Assembly (NCBI RefSeq): GCF_002556545.1
Contig: NZ_CP022685.1
Location: forward strand, 1-64,000
DNA length: 64,000 bases
Direction of reading: 5' to 3'
Source: Streptomyces formicae
GTDB taxonomy: Bacteria; Actinomycetota; Actinomycetes; Streptomycetales; Streptomycetaceae
Part shown: piece after piece, positions 25,372-33,431 of the stretch
Position numbering within the stretch: the first letter of the stretch is position 1
Layout: each line of letters opens with the position of its first letter
Translations under genes and position numbers: made by a program
The notes under the pieces: model-generated
Told to the model about the DNA's origin: nothing
Databases searched by the model: none
Seen by the model: only the letters and a program-made list of their open reading frames with translations

Positions 25372-25401
25372 TTGACGGCCGCTCGCACGCTGGCTTATCA
25401 A
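25372..25401 (+). promoter_or_regulatory. Candidate vegetative promoter for the plus-strand methyltransferase-like gene
   Basis: TTGACG at 25372-25377 and TATCAA at 25396-25401 are 18 bp apart, a good fit to the streptomycete housekeeping consensus. Initiation would fall near 25408, giving a leader of about 57 nt ending in GGAGGTGA before the ATG at 25465. The 280-bp interval is AT-richer than the genes and should also hold the promoter of the divergent DegT unit, which I could not place. Confidence 0.5.
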
Positions 25402-25464
25402 TGCAAGGCGAACCAAGCCCAGTGAATACTGAGCCGAGCTCATTCACTTCGGAGGTGAAGTTCC

Positions 25465-26229
25465 ATGGCACTCATCGACCTCGCCAAGCAGACGACTGGC
25501 CTCCTGGCCCGGACCTACGACTCCCTTTCCCGCCCTCTGCACCCTTCCGTCGCCGAGTTGATCGGCCGGAATCTGCCCTCGCTCGACGGCCCCTGGCTGG
25601 AACCGTTCAACGGTCAGCACGCCCGGCAGCGCATGTTCCGCTCCCTGGTCAGCGCGGTGCGGCCAGCATCCCTCTTCGAGTCGGGCAGCTACCGGGGAGC
25701 CTCGACACGCTTTCTGTGGCATGTCTCGGGAAAGCCCGTCTACACAGCGGAGAAGAATCCCAACTTCGCCCGCTACGTGGCCCGAGAATTTCGCCACGTA
25801 CCCGAAGTCAAAGTCCTCAACCACGATTCACGGGACGCCTTGCGGATCTTGCACACGGGCGCACACATTCCCTCCTCGAAACCTTTCCTGTGCTATTTGG
25901 ACGCGCACTGGGACGCCGATCTTCCCCTGCGCGACGAGGTGGCCTTCATTCTTCAGAAATGGCCGCTGTCCGTCATCGTCATCGACGACTTCAAAGTCCC
26001 GGACGACAGCGGCTACGGATTCGACGCGTACGGCCCAACCGAACTGTCCGTCGACTATCTCGGGCAGAGCGCTCTGGCCGAGAGCCACATTCTGTGGCCG
26101 AGCTGCCCCGCACGGGAGGAGACCGGATACCGGCGCGGCTGCGTCGTGCTCGCCTCGCCCCAACTCGCGGATGCCGTCGGGGAACTGCCCGAGCTGCGCC
26201 GGATCCCCGGCCTGACGGTCACGGGCTGA
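25465..26229 (+). CDS. SAM-methyltransferase-fold protein of unknown substrate
   Basis: 254 aa. ASLFESGSYRGASTRFLWHVSG then VYTAEKNPNFARYVAREF looks like motif I and the acidic motif II of a class I methyltransferase of the Methyltransf_24/cephalosporin-hydroxylase-like group. FLCYLDAHWDADLPLRDEV and VIVIDDFKVPDD supply Asp/His pairs that may bind metal. Strong ribosome site (GGAGGTGA). It is the only plus-strand gene inside the 20-kb minus-strand locus, splitting it in two, and its stop overlaps that of the glycosyltransferase by 11 nt. Perhaps a sugar tailoring enzyme. Confidence 0.7.
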   Translation: MALIDLAKQTTGLLARTYDSLSRPLHPSVAELIGRNLPSLDGPWLEPFNGQHARQRMFRSLVSAVRPASLFESGSYRGASTRFLWHVSGKPVYTAEKNPNFARYVAREFRHVPEVKVLNHDSRDALRILHTGAHIPSSKPFLCYLDAHWDADLPLRDEVAFILQKWPLSVIVIDDFKVPDDSGYGFDAYGPTELSVDYLGQSALAESHILWPSCPAREETGYRRGCVVLASPQLADAVGELPELRRIPGLTVTG

Positions 26230-27464
26230 CCTCGGCCCCGGCCCTGGCCTCGGCAGGCGCCGCCGCCCCCACCGGAGCCGGGGCCTGGGCGCGGGCCGCG
26301 CGCAGTCGCTCGTACACCGCCAGGTACCCGTCCACCATCGACTCGGCGCCGAACTCCCGCCGTGCCGCCTCCTGGGCCCGGCGCGCTTCCTTGGCCGCGG
26401 CCGCCGGATCGTCGAGCAGCCCGCAGACCGCACGGGCCAGCGCCTCGGGGTCGCGCGGAGGTACGGGAACCGTTCCCGGGCAGCACTCCAGGACCTCCGA
26501 CAAGCCCGACACGGAGGCCGCCACCAAGGGGCGGCCCGCGGCGATCGCCTCGATGGCGGAGAGGCCGAGGCCCTCGGCGTGGCTCGGCTGCACCACCACG
26601 TCCGCGGCGCCGTAGAGGGCGCGCATCGAGCCGAACGGCCGGTCGGACGAGCGCAGGAGCACGTGCTCGCCCAGCCCGAGCGCCTCGACGTCGTCCTCCA
26701 ACTGCCGTTTGTACGCGGCCGACGCGGAGTTGAGGGAGCCCACGAGGGCGGCTCTGGCCGTGGGGTGGCGTGCCACGATCCGGGCCATCGCCCGCACGAG
26801 TTCACGCTGCCCCTTGCGTTCCTTGTACCGGCCCACGAGCAGCACCAGGGGATCCTTCGGCGCGACCCCGAGCCAGCCGCGGGCGTGCCGGACTTCACCG
26901 CTCGCCCGCGCCGCCGTACAGGTCGGTCTCGATGCCATAGCGCGCGATGTGCACCCGGTCCGGGTCCGCGCCGTAGCCGATGGCCTGTTCCCGGTAGGCG
27001 CGGCTGCCGGTCACCCATCCGCGTCGTGCGGCAGCCCTCCGAAGACGAGCCGGGATCGGGAGCGCCGAACGGGTCGGTGTCGGGGGTGGTCTCGTTCATC
27101 CGTCACGACCAGGGGCAGCCGAGGGTGTCCCGCATCATCGCCCCCCAGTACGGCGCCCACTTGGCAAAACGTCTGCAGGATGTCGATCCGGCCGGGGTCG
27201 ATGAGGCGTTCGGCATCCCCGAGCAGCCCGAAGACCCGCTCCTCCACGGCACCCGGTCGGGCTCGGACCAGCGCGCGGCGTCGGTGCGCACCCGGTGCAC
27301 CCGCACGCCGAGCAGGTCTCGAACTCCTCGGTGCCCGGGTAGCGCTCGGTGAGCACGTCGACCTGGTGGCCGCGCCGTACCAGCCCGGCCGCCAGGGTGT
27401 AGATCTGTGTCTCCGACCCGCCGTGGACGGGCGGGAAGGTGGGGGTGAGAAACCAGAGGTGCAC
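26219..27464 (-). pseudogene. GT4-type glycosyltransferase broken by about seven frameshifts
   Basis: The start is clear (MHLWFLTPTFPPVHGG, residues 1-16, the GT-B opening Gly-rich loop), and the C-terminal half (26219 to about 26905) reads intact: VLLVGRYKERKGQRELV and PSHAEGLGLSAIEAIAAGRPLVA. Between about 27320 and 26905 the recognisable protein hops between the three frames near 27318, 27245, 27145, 27115, 27097, 27050 and 26910. Pieces include RIDILQTFCQVGAVLG, TTPDTDPFGAPDPG and VTGSRAYREQAIGYG. Few amino-acid changes or in-frame stops are seen, so sequence errors are at least as likely as decay. A functional version would add a sugar in this pathway. Confidence 0.75.
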
Positions 27465-27479
27465 GGCGCTCCCTTTCGT

Positions 27480-28222
27480 CGGCGGGCCGTGTCGGTCGTT
27501 CTGCCAGTCCTGTCAGCCTGCCTGTCCTGTCGGCCCTGCCTGTCCTGTCGGCCCTGTCTGCCCTGTCCGTCCTGTCGGCCGGTCCGCCAGAGCTGGGCGA
27601 GGTATCGGTCACCGACGTACGTCAGTTCCTCCACGGCCGTGCGCTCGGCGACCGCCGCCAGGTCCTGGTAGGCGGCGAGCGGCCGGATCACGGTCGAGGT
27701 GGTGGGGCTGGAGACGTCACGGCGCTCGGCGGCGGGGTTGTGACCGTCCACGACGAGCAGGCGGCCGCCGTCCGGCGCCACCGATCCGGCCCATCTCACG
27801 CAGGCGGCCCCCAACTCCGCGTCGTCCGTGAGGTGTTGGAGGGTGAAGACGGCGAGGACGGTGTCGAAGGAGCCGTCCTCGAAGGGCAGTCGGTCGATGC
27901 CGGAGCACACCGCGCGGGCCGGTTTCCCCTCCAGCGCGTGGGTCGCCCCTGCGCACCATCTCCGGCGACCGGTCGACGCCCACCGTCCAGCGGGCCCGTC
28001 CGCTCAGCCAGGTGGTGAGCCCGCCCGACTCCGCAGCCGAGATCGGCCACCCGGTCCTCGTCCAGGCCGGGAAGGAGCCGCGCGATCAGCGCCTTCTGCT
28101 CCTGGTCGACCTGGGCGCACTGCTCAAGGGTCCATCCGGCCGGAGAGTACCGCGTAGAGGCCGGGGCGCCCGGCCCGCTCGTCCCAGCTGTCCGTCCCGG
28201 CACGGGCCGTGCCGCCGCTCAC
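27480..28222 (-). pseudogene. Class I SAM methyltransferase with about three frameshifts
   Basis: The GTG at 28222 overlaps the GmhA stop (GTGA), and its frame reads GTARAGTDSWDERAGRPG before losing frame near 28140. The next segment reads WTLEQCAQVDQEQKALIA and VADLGCGVG (SAM motif I). Frame changes again near 28023, giving GLTTWLSGRARWTVGVD, and near 27955, giving GIDRLPFEDGSFDTVLAVFTLQHL (motif IV region) to the end. The true stop is obscured because the last frame runs through a Gly-Arg-Gln-Asp repeat into the next gene, so the left boundary is approximate. Methyltransf_11 type; likely sugar or lipid tailoring. Confidence 0.72.
27501..27580. repeat. GC-rich minisatellite at a gene junction
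   Basis: An 18-nt unit CCTGCCTGTCCTGTCGGC is repeated twice exactly (27518-27535 and 27536-27553) and flanked by degenerate 9-nt subunits (CCTGTCxGC) over about 80 nt. On the minus strand it encodes a Gly-Arg-Gln-Asp-rich string. It lies where the methyltransferase should end, just before the glycosyltransferase start. It is not a CRISPR: there are no spacers. Confidence 0.75.
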
Positions 28223-28833
28223 CGCGCACCGCCCACGACCGGCGGGGCCGCGCTCACCGCGGCCGCTCCCCCGACGGCACGGGCGCCCGTCCGGGCGCCG
28301 AGCTGTTCGGTGATCATGTGGTTGACGGCGAGGTGCAGATCCTCGACGACCCCGTAGTGGTCGGCGGGCACCATGATCACCTTGTCCGCGAGGGACCGCG
28401 CCGTACCGCCGTCGAAGCCGAGGAGCGCGACGGTCTCCACCCGGTGGGCGCGGGCGGTGGTCAACGCCTGCACGATATTGGGCGAGTTGCCGCTCGCGCT
28501 GATCACGACGAGGACGTCACCGGCTCTCGCCTGGGTGGCGAGCTGGGCGGCGAACACCGCTTCGTAGGAGACGTCGTTGGCCCAGGCTGTCAGCACCGAC
28601 GTATCGAGCAGCGGGACGACCCGCACCCCCGCCGCCAGTCCTGGGGTCGCCGTCTTCGCCAGATCGCACGCCATGTGTGAGGCCGTGGCGGCGCTGCCGC
28701 CGTTCCCGGCCACGAAGACGGTGGCGCCGCGGGTCCAGGCCGCCGCGATCCGGTCGACGGCAGCGGTCACCTGGCCGGTCTCGATGCCGCGTACGGCGTC
28801 GACCAACATGCGGAGGTAGCTGTCGGGTTCCAC
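28219..28833 (-). CDS. gmhA: Sedoheptulose 7-phosphate isomerase (GmhA)
   Basis: 204 aa SIS-domain protein. FVAGNGGSAATASHMACDLAK carries the phosphate-binding Ser/Thr loop, ISASGNSPNIVQAL is the second SIS motif, and VEDLHLAVNHMITEQL carries the Glu and His expected near the active site. GmhA converts sedoheptulose 7-phosphate to D-glycero-D-manno-heptose 7-phosphate, the entry to heptose-nucleotide synthesis. The Ala/Val-rich last 20 residues are extra. GTG start with ACGGAG upstream; 53 nt after the ACP gene. Confidence 0.9.
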   Translation of the reverse strand: MEPDSYLRMLVDAVRGIETGQVTAAVDRIAAAWTRGATVFVAGNGGSAATASHMACDLAKTATPGLAAGVRVVPLLDTSVLTAWANDVSYEAVFAAQLATQARAGDVLVVISASGNSPNIVQALTTARAHRVETVALLGFDGGTARSLADKVIMVPADHYGVVEDLHLAVNHMITEQLGARTGARAVGGAAAVSAAPPVVGGAR

Positions 28834-28886
28834 TGAGTGCTCCGTTCTGCTGGGTCGCCCGGGCCGTCCGGCGGGTCGGGCGGTAG

Positions 28887-29147
28887 TCAGCTGGTACGGG
28901 AGTCGCGCAGATAGTCGGCGAGGTCCTGGACCTTGGCGTACGAGGAAAGCAGCAGCCGGTCCTCGTCGAGCCGCACGCCGAACTTCTCCTCGAAGGAGAC
29001 GAGGGCCTCGATGAAGGCCAGCGAGTCCACTCCGAGGTCCTCGGTCAGCGACTGCTGCGCCGTGATCTCCTCCGCCGGGCGTGGCGGAATGCTCAGCACG
29101 GCCAGCTGGCGCACGACCCAGTCGTCCACTTCGTCCACGGGTGTCAC
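28887..29147 (-). CDS. Acyl carrier protein
   Basis: 86 aa, acidic. LTEDLGVDSLAFIEALVSFEEKFGV contains the phosphopantetheine attachment Ser42 in the DSL motif, followed by the typical helix II and a short C-terminal helix (SSYAKVQDLADYL). It would carry an acyl group loaded by the adjacent adenylate-forming enzyme; the GTGA overlap with that gene (29144-29147) strongly suggests stoichiometric partnership. Confidence 0.92.
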   Translation of the reverse strand: MTPVDEVDDWVVRQLAVLSIPPRPAEEITAQQSLTEDLGVDSLAFIEALVSFEEKFGVRLDEDRLLLSSYAKVQDLADYLRDSRTS

Positions 29148-30889
29148 CGCACTGCCTCCTCGACATCGGGCGCGCCCCGACCGGGCGCAGCTGGCTCCCC
29201 GGGAACGTTCCGGCTGCGGGCGAGCAGCGCGGACCGGTCGATCTTGCCGGTCCGGGTACGCGGGAGATCCGCCACCGTCGCGATGCGGCGCGGAAGCTTG
29301 TGGGCGCTCAGGCGCTCTCGGCAGAAGCCGGTCAGCTCCTGGAGGAGGGCGGCTTGTCCGGCGGGGGCCGCGATCTGTTCACCCGGGCCCGCGCCCGGTC
29401 CGTCGGCGGCCAGGCGTACCCAGGCCACCAGCGTCTCCCCCGCGCGGTCGTCCGCGCGCACCCCGCACACGGCCTCGGCCACCGCCGGGTGCGCCGTCAG
29501 GCATGCCTCCACCTCTTCGAGGGAGACGTTCATCCCGCTCACGATGGCGACGTTGCGCAGCCTGCCGCGCAGATAGAGGAAGCCGTCCTCGTCGAGGCGG
29601 CCGAGATCGCCGGTGAGCAGCCAGCCGTCGCGCAGCACCCGCGCGCTCTCCTCGGGACGGCCGTGGTACCCCGTCATCACGCCGGGCCCGCGTACCACGA
29701 TCTCCCCGGTCGCGCCGGGCGGCAGCGGGCGGAAGTCCCGGTCGCGGATGGCCACTTCGACGCCGGGCAGCGGGCGTCCGACGGATCCCGGGTGGTCCTG
29801 GCGGTCGCGGCGCCGCATGGTGGTGACCCGAGGTCCGGCCTCGGTCTGTCCGTACGTCTCGACCAACTCCACATCGGGCAGGCGCTGTTCGATGCCGGCC
29901 AGGATCTCGGGCGGGGTGGGGGCGCCGCCGTAGACGATGTGCCGAAGCGAGGAGAGGTCGTACGCGCGGTGCCAGTCGCCGAGGGTGAGCAGCCGCAGCA
30001 TGGAGGGCACGAGCAGCGTCGAGGTAACCCGGTGCTCCTGGACGAGGCGCCCGAACCGGCTGGGCAGGAAGTCGCCGTCGAGGAGCACGACATGCCCGCC
30101 GCTGTCCAACTGCCCGACGATCTGCACGGTGTTGCAGTAGCCGAAGTTCAGCGGCACGGCGGCAAGCGTGGTCTCCCCCTCGCCCGTCGTGGCGTCCGCC
30201 GTCGCATCCGTCGCATCCGTCGCGTCCGTCGCGCCGTCTAGCGAGGCGCGGTGCGCGCGGGCGCTGGCGAGCAGGGCGCTATGGGTCAGCACGACGCGCT
30301 TGGGCAGGCCGTACGAGCCGGAAGTGGCGAGCAGCACGGCGGGTTCCGCCGGGTTCGCGCCACGGCCGGGAGCCGGACCGGCACCCTCCGCCGCCCCGCA
30401 GACCGACCGCAGGGACGTCAGATCACCGTCGGCCCGGGCGCGTACGGGAACGTGCACGACCGTGGCCGACGCGCCGCCCCCGCGGTCGCTCGCGGCGGAG
30501 ACACGATGCGGGCGCGCGCCCCGCAAATCCGGATCTTGCAGCAGCAACACCGGTGCGCAGGAGGCGAGTTCGGTGTCGGTCTCCGCCGCGCTCAGGTCAT
30601 GGGCGAGGGGCACCACGGTGGCACCGAGGGAGAGAACGGCGAGATAGGTCACCATGTATTCGGCGCTGCGGGGTAGCTGAAGGGCCACCCGGTCACCGGG
30701 GTTCACCAGAGGCGCCAGGGCGCGGCTGATGTCGTCCGTCTCGTCCTGGAGTTGCTGGTACGTCAGGCCCAACAGGCCATCGGTGAGCGCGGGTGACAGG
30801 GGGCGCGCGAGGGCGGAACGCGCGAACGCCGAGGGAATCGTCAGAGGTGGGGTGTCAACGGCGAGTGAGGTCGACTCACCAGTGGCCAC
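29144..30889 (-). CDS. Adenylate-forming acyl ligase (AMP-binding family)
   Basis: 581 aa. Core motifs in order: LATSGSYGLPKRVVLTH (P-loop A3; Tyr where Thr or Ser is commoner), YGQTEAGP (A5), GDLGRLDEDGFLYLRGR (A7-A8) and RTRTGKIDRSAL with the catalytic Lys of the C-terminal lid. It activates a carboxylic acid as acyl-AMP, probably passing it to the overlapping ACP. Fatty, aryl or amino acid cannot be told apart by eye. An Asp-Ala-Thr repeat (about residue 220-235) lies on a surface loop. GTG start; first gene of the ligase-to-glycosyltransferase unit. Confidence 0.9.
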   Translation of the reverse strand: MATGESTSLAVDTPPLTIPSAFARSALARPLSPALTDGLLGLTYQQLQDETDDISRALAPLVNPGDRVALQLPRSAEYMVTYLAVLSLGATVVPLAHDLSAAETDTELASCAPVLLLQDPDLRGARPHRVSAASDRGGGASATVVHVPVRARADGDLTSLRSVCGAAEGAGPAPGRGANPAEPAVLLATSGSYGLPKRVVLTHSALLASARAHRASLDGATDATDATDATADATTGEGETTLAAVPLNFGYCNTVQIVGQLDSGGHVVLLDGDFLPSRFGRLVQEHRVTSTLLVPSMLRLLTLGDWHRAYDLSSLRHIVYGGAPTPPEILAGIEQRLPDVELVETYGQTEAGPRVTTMRRRDRQDHPGSVGRPLPGVEVAIRDRDFRPLPPGATGEIVVRGPGVMTGYHGRPEESARVLRDGWLLTGDLGRLDEDGFLYLRGRLRNVAIVSGMNVSLEEVEACLTAHPAVAEAVCGVRADDRAGETLVAWVRLAADGPGAGPGEQIAAPAGQAALLQELTGFCRERLSAHKLPRRIATVADLPRTRTGKIDRSALLARSRNVPGEPAAPGRGAPDVEEAVR

Positions 30890-30949
30890 AGGTGGATCAC
30901 CTTCCCTACACGATCAGGTCGTACACTACAGCGGACAACCACACCAAGA

Positions 30950-30980
30950 AGCTTACGCTGAAACGATCGCAGCCTGTCAA
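30950..30980 (-). promoter_or_regulatory. Candidate promoter for the ligase-ACP-gmhA unit
   Basis: On the minus strand TTGACA (30980-30975) is followed after 19 bp by TAAGCT (30955-30950), about 60 nt before the GTG of the ligase gene. The -35 is perfect; the spacer is one base long. The 196-bp gap also holds the start region of the divergent XRE gene, with a TAGACT hexamer on the plus strand at 31011-31016 but no clear -35. Confidence 0.5.
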
Positions 30981-31085
30981 CAGTGGCGAACACGAAGCGA
31001 CTTGGAGCGCTAGACTGCGTCCGCTGCAGCGGACGGGGGACGTCGCCCCGCTTGCGGAGTGACGCGTTCAGCCACGGAGGCACAC

Positions 31086-31583
31086 ATGACGGGCAACCAG
31101 GGCAGGCGGCCATCGAACCGTCAGCTGGCGGGCAAGATCAGCGCACGGCTGACCCACCTCATCTGCACGCTCTACCCGGACGAACGCGCCAGACCCGGCT
31201 ACGCGCGCCTGGCCAAGGAGATCAGGGAGACCACCGGCGGCGCGCTCTCGGGCACCTACCTGTGGGAGCTGGCCACCGGCAAGAAGCACAACGTCACGGT
31301 CGAGCAACTGGGCGTTCTGGCCGACTTCTTCGGCGTCCCCCCCGAGTACTTCTTCAACGAGGAGGTCGCTGGGCGGGTCAACGCCCAGCTCCAACTCGCC
31401 ACCGCACTGCGGGACGCACGGGTCCGCTCCCTGGCGCTGCGCGCCGAAGGGCTCTCCGGCGAAACCCTCGACGCGCTGCTGACCATGGTCGACCAGGCAC
31501 GCAAGCTGCACCGCCTCCCGGCCGTCGAGGAAGCGAGACCCGAGGACGGATCAGCGGACGCCGCGGCCGACCCCCGGTCGTGA
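31086..31583 (+). CDS. XRE-family transcriptional regulator
   Basis: 165 aa to the first stop. The helix-turn-helix spans about residues 35-75 (YARLAKEIRETTGGALSGTYLWELATGKKHN), followed by the characteristic VEQLGVLADFFGVPPEYFF and a helical C-terminal part. This subtype is often found beside ImmA/IrrE peptidases, as here, where the peptidase would cleave or control the repressor. ATG at 31086 with CGGAGG upstream. The TGA stop is followed in frame by a 33-codon acidic extension that ends exactly on the start of the peptidase gene (see next entry). Confidence 0.85.
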   Translation: MTGNQGRRPSNRQLAGKISARLTHLICTLYPDERARPGYARLAKEIRETTGGALSGTYLWELATGKKHNVTVEQLGVLADFFGVPPEYFFNEEVAGRVNAQLQLATALRDARVRSLALRAEGLSGETLDALLTMVDQARKLHRLPAVEEARPEDGSADAAADPRS

Positions 31584-31685
31584 CGCGATGACGAGGACGA
31601 AGGCGACGACGAGGACCCAGAAGAGGAGGACGAGAACTCGGCATCACTGGCCAGCACGACCCGCCGCCCCCCAAAGGACGAGTGA
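31584..31685 (+). other. In-frame acidic tail behind the XRE stop codon (possible readthrough or nonsense allele)
   Basis: After the TGA at 31581-31583 (next base C, the leakiest context known for UGA) the same frame stays open for 33 codons, beginning RDDEDEGDDEDPEEEDE, and ends at a TGA at 31683-31685 that overlaps the GTG of the peptidase gene in GTGA. The acidic run and the perfect coupling suggest the regulator originally, or by readthrough, extends to here. Confidence 0.6.
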
Positions 31686-32209
31686 CCTTGCTGTTCCCTT
31701 ACCGAGCGCTGCGACAGCGGTGCGAATCAGTCCTTGAGGAGCTCGCGCTGCCCCGATCCGCCTCGGCACACGAACTGTGCCGATACGTCGCGCGGCGGCG
31801 CGGCCGCCCCATCCATCTCTATCCGCTGCCCGCCCAAGGCCGCACCGACGGCACCTGCGGCGCGTGGATCGCCACCGACACCGACGACCACGTCTTCTTC
31901 GAACCGGGCACCACCCGCCCCCACCAAGACCACATCATCCTGCACGAGATCGGCCACATACTCCTCGGCCACCACCGCCCCCTGACCGACGACACCGAGC
32001 CGGTGCGCGATGTTCTCCCAGACCTCGACCCCCGCCTGATCCGGCGGCTGTTGCGCCGCGCCTCGCACAGCACGCGCCAGGAACAGGAGGCCGAGATGGT
32101 CGCGAGCCTGATCCTCAGCGGAGTGCTGCGCCCGACGTACCTCAACGCCCACGGCACGGCGAAGACGGTGGAAAGGGCGCTGGGGCTCCATGCTGCTTCC
32201 GGCGACTGA
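31682..32209 (+). CDS. ImmA/IrrE-family metallo-endopeptidase
   Basis: 175 aa. The zinc site ILHEIGHILLGHH (HExxH near residue 80-90) and a downstream EQEAEMVASLIL helix supplying the third ligand (Glu) match ImmA/IrrE/COG2856 peptidases, which cut partner XRE repressors or act in stress signalling. GTG start in GTGA with the acidic XRE extension and AAAGG upstream. Its 3' end overlaps the membrane protein gene by 20 nt. Confidence 0.87.
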   Translation: MTLLFPYRALRQRCESVLEELALPRSASAHELCRYVARRRGRPIHLYPLPAQGRTDGTCGAWIATDTDDHVFFEPGTTRPHQDHIILHEIGHILLGHHRPLTDDTEPVRDVLPDLDPRLIRRLLRRASHSTRQEQEAEMVASLILSGVLRPTYLNAHGTAKTVERALGLHAASGD

Positions 32210-33431
32210 CCTCGCGGCCCTTGGCACCGACGCGCAGGTCGCGGGCACGGTATGCATGTGGACGGCCGTGCTCCTTCGCCTGCCGCACGCTCTGGGCTCA
32301 CGCCAGCAGCGCGAACTGTGGCTGGCCTGCTTGGCTGCGGCAGCCGCCACGACGCTCGACCTGGACGGCGTCGGCGACTTCGTCGACCGGAACTCCGGCA
32401 GCGCGCACAGCGTGGACCTGGTCCGCAACGTATGCGGCCTCATCTCGGCGTTCGCGCTGCTTGAACTGGTCCACTCGCTCGCGGCGGGCTCCCGGAGCCG
32501 GACGCTGCTCCGCTGGTTACGGGTCACCGCGTGCTGCGTCGTGGTGGGCGCCGTCGCCCTGGACACGCTGCACAGCCCCCACGGACGGCACCTCATCCTC
32601 GAAGGCCCCTCCCCCACACCCTCCCCGCCGTACTGGCTGCTGATCATCGGCACACACCTGATCGCCAACACCCTGTGCCTCGCGGTGTGCGTACGCCGCG
32701 GGCGGCGCAGCGGCAACCGCTCCTTGACGGCCGCCCTGCTCCTGCTCGGATCCGGCACCGCCATGGCGGGCGTGTTCTGGCTCGGCGCGCTGTCCCAACT
32801 CCTCGGCTCCGCCTGGTCGGTGCCCATACAACCCTTCGCCCTGGCGCTGCACGGTCTGCTCGTCGCGGCGGCCCTGACCGTCCCCACCACCCGCGCCGCC
32901 CGCCGCGCGCTCACCGACCTCGGACACCTGTGGCGGATCTGGCCGCTCTGGCGCGACCTGGTGGAGGTGTGTCCGCAGGTGCTGCTCGCACCCCGGCGCA
33001 GCCGCCTCATGGAGGCCCTGTGGCCACAGGGCCCGCGCCGCCTCCTGCTGTACCGCAAGCTCATGGAGATCCGTGACGCCATCCTCGTGCTCGACCAGTA
33101 CGCCACCCCCGAACTGCACTCCCGCGCCCGGGCGTTCGCGGACACCGTGAGCGACGGCGTCCCGGCACACCCGTACGACGGTGACACGCGCGCGGCGGCG
33201 CCACCGGCCGAGGAACACTCGGCCGCCGTACTCGCCGCCGTCCTCAAAGGCGCCCGCGCGGCCCACCTGACCGGCGGGGAACCGCGACGCGACACCCCGC
33301 CCATCGCGCCGATCGGCGCCGACACCCTGGCCGACGAGACGACGTTCCTGCTCACGGTGGCCCGGATCTACCGATCGGCCCCCACCTCTGTCCACCCGCA
33401 CACCCCCGTACCAGAGGAAGCACCACGATGA
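32190..33431 (+). CDS. MAB_1171c-like integral membrane protein
   Basis: 413 aa. About seven hydrophobic segments in the first 235 residues, with the loop LDGVGDFVDRNSGSAHSVDLVRNVCGLISAFALLEL, then a long soluble C-terminal region that includes RRLLLYRKLMEIRDAILVLDQY. This resembles the MAB_1171c/DUF6545 family of putative transporters that recurs beside XRE and ImmA/IrrE genes in actinomycetes. Function unknown; a sensor or regulated channel for the peptidase-repressor pair is an inference. ATG overlaps the peptidase gene; stop overlaps the MFS start in ATGA. Confidence 0.75.
   Translation: MLLPATDLAALGTDAQVAGTVCMWTAVLLRLPHALGSRQQRELWLACLAAAAATTLDLDGVGDFVDRNSGSAHSVDLVRNVCGLISAFALLELVHSLAAGSRSRTLLRWLRVTACCVVVGAVALDTLHSPHGRHLILEGPSPTPSPPYWLLIIGTHLIANTLCLAVCVRRGRRSGNRSLTAALLLLGSGTAMAGVFWLGALSQLLGSAWSVPIQPFALALHGLLVAAALTVPTTRAARRALTDLGHLWRIWPLWRDLVEVCPQVLLAPRRSRLMEALWPQGPRRLLLYRKLMEIRDAILVLDQYATPELHSRARAFADTVSDGVPAHPYDGDTRAAAPPAEEHSAAVLAAVLKGARAAHLTGGEPRRDTPPIAPIGADTLADETTFLLTVARIYRSAPTSVHPHTPVPEEAPR

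Noticed and set aside
27501..27580. Possible CRISPR array
   Set aside because: Contiguous 18-bp tandem units with no unique spacers; no cas genes anywhere in the window.
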